This document shows positions 5,878-8,613 of a stretch of DNA of 8,613 bases, in pieces; the first letter of the stretch is position 1; the number at the start of each line of letters is the position of its first letter. The notes under the pieces were generated by a model. The model was not told the origin of the DNA. It did no database searches and worked only from the letters and a program-made list of their open reading frames with translations. The translations under genes and the position numbers were made by a program. Origin of the DNA: Gammaproteobacteria bacterium RIFCSPHIGHO2_12_FULL_37_34 (GTDB taxonomy: Bacteria; Pseudomonadota; Gammaproteobacteria; DSM-16500); contig MGXW01000037.1 of assembly GCA_001801495.1 (NCBI GenBank), positions 1 to 8,613 of the forward strand. The letters run 5' to 3'.

Positions 5878-5908
5878 AGTATACCGCAAAAATCCTATGG
5901 TAGGTCAA
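5878..5908 (-). promoter_or_regulatory. Possible internal promoter for pal
   Basis: On the - strand TTGACC (5903-5908, overlapping the tolB stop; 5 of 6) and TATACT (5878-5883; 5 of 6) are 19 bases apart, longer than the ideal 17. Separate pal transcription is known in other bacteria, but here the pair could be chance. Confidence 0.22.
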
Positions 5909-7254
5909 GATAAAAATGGGGACCAAGCTGGGTCCTGGGCTTCCCCTTCCCGTGCGGGTAAGACTAACTGCACATTACCATCAGCAGAAACCATAGCGAG
6001 AATATTACGCCCTCTATAAACGGTATCATAGAGTATCATGCTACCATTGGGTGCAATACTAGGCGATGAACTATCACCGATAGATTTATTCAAGACCCGC
6101 ATCGTACCCGTATCTAAATCTAAAATACCAATATAATAAATCCCTGATACGCGATGAATCATAACAACATGATTCCCATCTCGAGTATAGGAAGCACGAG
6201 CATTATAATCGCCATCATAACTGAGACGAGAAATGGAGCCAGTCGCTAGATTAATTTGATAAATTTGTGGGCCACCACTACGGTTAGAGGTAAACAATAA
6301 TGATTTTCCATTCGGCGACCAAGCCGGCTCCGTATTAATATAAAAATCATGTGTTAATTGTGTTAAACGACTAGAGGCAACATCCATTACATAAATATTA
6401 GGTGCACCACTTTTAGACAATACTAATGCTAATTTTTGACCATCCGGTGACCACGCTGGTGCGCCATTAATGCCTGGAAATTTGCTCAGTAAATGCCTCA
6501 TTCCTGTTATCACATCTTGCACATAAATACTTGCTCGGCGATCTTCAAAAGAAACATAAGCAAGTTGCCTGCCATTTGGTGACCATGCAGGAGACATAAT
6601 AGGCTCTGGCGAATCGAGCAAGGGCCGTGGGTTATAACCATCCTGATCGGTCACCTCAAGAATATAGCGCATCCGACCATCTGGTTCCGTTCGGATAACA
6701 ATATAAGCAAGCTTTGTTGAAAACACACCTTTAATACCAGTGAGTTTTTGATAAATAAGATCGCTAATATGATGAGCGATCGAGCGCAATTCGTGAGCAG
6801 ATACTGTATAAGATCGACCAAGCGTAACACTTTTTTTTCCAGTCCCGCGAAATATATCTAACAATTGAAATGTAATTTGATAGCGATCATTAAGAAGAGG
6901 CACAACTTTCCCAATAACAACATTATCTGTGCCTAAACGACGAAAATAATCGTTGGAAACCGCACCAACCTCGCTCGGAAATCCCACCGTAGAGGTCTCA
7001 CCTATCGATAGGCGTGCTTTAAGAGACGATAAAGATTGTTGTCCGTATACTTTAAAACGACCACTATTTTGTAAATCAGTAGCAATAATATCTGCGACAT
7101 GCTGGGGAACATCTTCTCCCGCAGCAAATGGAACAACTGCTATAGGAATAGCGCCAGCTATACCACGCGTTAACTCCATACTTAAAATGGCTGAAGCAGA
7201 GTAAGGCATGATTAAAATGAATAAGAAAAATAAAAAACGAACACGGTTACGCAT
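5905..7254 (-). CDS. tolB: Tol-Pal system periplasmic beta-propeller protein TolB
   Basis: TolB is the periplasmic partner of Pal and TolA; its state, set by TolA, controls whether Pal is free to bind peptidoglycan. The 449-aa precursor starts with MRNR, a strongly hydrophobic segment and a likely cleavage after SASA (residue 22). The mature N-terminus (SMELTRG) corresponds to the TolA-binding strand of E. coli TolB. An N-terminal alpha/beta domain (to about 165, ending near LTGIKGVFSTKLAY) precedes a six-bladed propeller with repeats such as SPAWSPNGRQLAYVS, APAWSPDGQKLAL, EPAWSPNGKSLLFTS and a final DPAWSPF. The frame stays open upstream to a possible start at 7305, but the ATG at 7254 is chosen because it gives a clean signal peptide and has GAGG eight bases before it. 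It follows the GGDEF/EAL-like gene by 13 nt. tolQRA, usual upstream partners, are not adjacent. Confidence 0.97.
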   Translation of the reverse strand: MRNRVRFLFFLFILIMPYSASAILSMELTRGIAGAIPIAVVPFAAGEDVPQHVADIIATDLQNSGRFKVYGQQSLSSLKARLSIGETSTVGFPSEVGAVSNDYFRRLGTDNVVIGKVVPLLNDRYQITFQLLDIFRGTGKKSVTLGRSYTVSAHELRSIAHHISDLIYQKLTGIKGVFSTKLAYIVIRTEPDGRMRYILEVTDQDGYNPRPLLDSPEPIMSPAWSPNGRQLAYVSFEDRRASIYVQDVITGMRHLLSKFPGINGAPAWSPDGQKLALVLSKSGAPNIYVMDVASSRLTQLTHDFYINTEPAWSPNGKSLLFTSNRSGGPQIYQINLATGSISRLSYDGDYNARASYTRDGNHVVMIHRVSGIYYIGILDLDTGTMRVLNKSIGDSSSPSIAPNGSMILYDTVYRGRNILAMVSADGNVQLVLPAREGEAQDPAWSPFLS

Positions 7255-7266
7255 AACGACTACCTC
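7255..7266 (-). promoter_or_regulatory. Ribosome binding site of tolB, deciding the start
   Basis: On the - strand GAGG (7263-7266) stands eight bases before the ATG at 7254, in the 13-nt gap after the GGDEF/EAL-like gene. It supports this start over the upstream candidate at 7305, which would put the signal peptide behind 17 extra residues. Confidence 0.65.
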
Positions 7267-7267
7267 A

Positions 7268-8613
7268 TTAAGCTGTTGTTGCCACCATTTTAGCAGTAAC
7301 TTCATTTTCAGGAAGGGGGGTCCCTAATAATATTCCCTGCATCAGGGTACAGCCTAATTCTTTTAGTACCTGAAATTGTTGCTCACATTCTACTCCTCGC
7401 ACAATCACCTGCATAGACATGGTTTGCGCCAACAGAATAATTGCTTTCACCAAAGCTGCGGTTCGCGCATGAAGATGGATATCTTCAATATATAATGAAC
7501 TCAACATGAGATAATGAATGGGAAAAACTTTAAGTTGTCTTAATGAAAACGTATCTGAATCATAATCAGCTAATGCCATTTTAATTTTTAAATAGTGAAG
7601 CATATTAAATGATTTTTCTAAAATATCAGCAGATGAATGGGTAACATGACCAACTATTTTTAACAACATCCATTCTGGTTGACATTGTAACTCTTGTAAA
7701 ATTTGCGAAATCGAATAAACAAAATGGCTATTTTCAAGTTGATCAACAAGAACGGTGATGCTAAAACAATCTGGAGAAAATCCTAAAGAGCGCCAATGAA
7801 TAAACTGCTGAATGGCCCGGCGTAATAACCATTCAGAGATACTATTTAATTTGCGCTGTTTTACTGCATAATCAAATAATTCCTGTTGGTCAATTAAACC
7901 AAATTCCGCATGCTGCCAATGTAAATCTGTATCCATACAAAAAACCGAATTCTGCGAGACATTCATAATAGGCTGATAATACAAATTCAATTCTTGAAAA
8001 AGCGATTCTTGATTTAAATGTAAATGTAACGTTAACTCACGCTGACTGCCAAGCTGTAAGGTTGGTTGATAAAACTGATAGCTATTACCATTTTTTTCTT
8101 TCGCAAGAAATAATGCTTGCTCTGCATTGCGTAACAAGATGGATGCCTCTTCGCCATCCATCGGATAAACAGCAATACCCATACTGACTGTCAGATATAA
8201 TTCATGTGTTTTTATTTGGAAAGGCAGAGTAAATGCTTGCAACAAACGCTGCGTAATTAACACGGTTGTTTCCGGCTTATTTAATTGCGCCAGTAACAAC
8301 ACAAAGGTATCTTTTGAAAAACGACTCACACTATCCACTTGGCGTACACATGTTTGCAATCGCTCTGCAACGGCTTTTAATAAGAGATCGCCAACGTCAT
8401 AACCTAAAGCATGATTAATCATTTTAAAATGATCAAGATCCATCTGGATGATACTAAAAGATAAATGATTACGTGCACTGTCTTTCATGCATTGAACCAA
8501 ACGATCTTCAAATAATTGCCAACCAATTAAATGTGTAACAGGATCGATCAGTGTTGCTTGCAAACGATCTTGCAAACTATTCAATTCTTCGCGTAAACGC
8601 TGCTTCTCTGCGC
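7268..8613 (-). CDS. Degenerate GGDEF-EAL domain protein, 5' end outside window
   Basis: The frame is open to the right edge; the TTG at 8584 is internal and nine more codons (AEKQRLREE) continue upstream as a coiled-coil-like linker. Numbering from that TTG, a GGDEF domain spans about 13-172 (DPVTHLIG, QMDLDHFKMINHALGYDVGD, SMGIAVYP) and an EAL domain about 195-430 (YYQPI, VIVRGVECEQQF, MQGILLGTPLP). GGDEF enzymes make and EAL enzymes break cyclic di-GMP. Here the GGDEF signature reads SKDTF (90-94). EAL reads DTD (218-220), the catalytic Glu of TES is Gly312, DDFG is ADYD (339-342), the Lys and Asp of KID are Met360 and Ser362, and the Glu of AEGVE is Arg396. Both activities are probably lost while the folds remain, as in CsrD- or LapD-like receptors or scaffolds. 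It ends 13 nt before tolB, so it is probably in the same operon. Any N-terminal sensor or membrane domain is out of view. Confidence 0.93.
   Translation of the reverse strand, partial: AEKQRLREELNSLQDRLQATLIDPVTHLIGWQLFEDRLVQCMKDSARNHLSFSIIQMDLDHFKMINHALGYDVGDLLLKAVAERLQTCVRQVDSVSRFSKDTFVLLLAQLNKPETTVLITQRLLQAFTLPFQIKTHELYLTVSMGIAVYPMDGEEASILLRNAEQALFLAKEKNGNSYQFYQPTLQLGSQRELTLHLHLNQESLFQELNLYYQPIMNVSQNSVFCMDTDLHWQHAEFGLIDQQELFDYAVKQRKLNSISEWLLRRAIQQFIHWRSLGFSPDCFSITVLVDQLENSHFVYSISQILQELQCQPEWMLLKIVGHVTHSSADILEKSFNMLHYLKIKMALADYDSDTFSLRQLKVFPIHYLMLSSLYIEDIHLHARTAALVKAIILLAQTMSMQVIVRGVECEQQFQVLKELGCTLMQGILLGTPLPENEVTAKMVATTA

Noticed and set aside
5894..5904. CCTA-TGG-TAGG inverted repeat after tolB as a regulatory site
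   Set aside because: Arms of only four bases, expected by chance, and no run of T follows.
6953..7204. Open frame on the + strand antisense to tolB
   Set aside because: It lies wholly inside the well-supported tolB gene, has no ribosome site and resembles no protein; likewise the + strand frames inside queE, mpg, the RHH gene and the 344-aa gene.
7255..7305. Longer tolB product starting at 7305
   Set aside because: It would overlap the GGDEF/EAL-like gene by 38 bases and place 17 residues before a clear signal peptide; the ATG at 7254 has its own ribosome site.
1..8613. CRISPR array, insertion sequence, integrase or other complete mobile element
   Set aside because: No regularly spaced repeats, transposase or recombinase motifs were seen on either strand; the accessory look of the left part rests on gene content alone.

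Overview
The window looks like chromosomal DNA of an AT-rich gammaproteobacterium. The gene order tolB-pal-cpoB-queE followed by a tRNA-Lys gene is a gammaproteobacterial arrangement. Two large genes that resemble host-interaction proteins, together with the base composition, suggest a member of the Legionellales (Legionella/Coxiella relatives). That placement is inference from gene content, not a measured phylogeny.

Layout. At the left, on the + strand, is the 3' part of a gene with protein phosphatase 2C (PPM) motifs in an unexpected order (1-1367). Everything else is on the - strand. Read in the direction of transcription from the right edge, there is first a GGDEF/EAL-like signalling protein whose 5' end lies outside the window (7268-8613). 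It is followed after 13 nt by tolB, pal, cpoB and queE (7254 down to 3616), closely spaced and probably one operon. A 102-nt gap with a promoter-like sequence and a strong ribosome binding site leads to a 344-aa protein of unknown function (3513-2479), then a terminator-like hairpin, tRNA-Lys(UUU), a small ribbon-helix-helix protein, an overlapping 33-codon frame, and an alkyladenine DNA glycosylase gene. The glycosylase gene converges on the phosphatase gene with one base between the two stop codons.

How the genes fit together. TolB, Pal and CpoB are the periplasmic and outer-membrane part of the Tol-Pal system, which draws in the outer membrane at division and couples it to peptidoglycan synthesis. 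QueE makes 7-carboxy-7-deazaguanine for queuosine and is a common neighbour of this cluster. The inner-membrane partners TolQRA are not next to tolB. A GGDEF/EAL protein that appears to have lost nearly all catalytic residues in both domains is there instead. The part to the left of tRNA-Lys (RHH protein, small frame, glycosylase, phosphatase) looks like accessory DNA beside a conserved tRNA locus.

Most worth a second look: (1) the phosphatase, in which the C-terminal PP2C motifs come directly before the N-terminal DGHGG motif, as in a circular permutation or a fusion of two copies; (2) the doubly degenerate GGDEF/EAL protein leading the tol-pal operon; (3) the overlapping RHH / 33-codon frame / glycosylase arrangement, in which the small frame has the best ribosome binding site; (4) the unknown 344-aa gene inserted between queE and tRNA-Lys.
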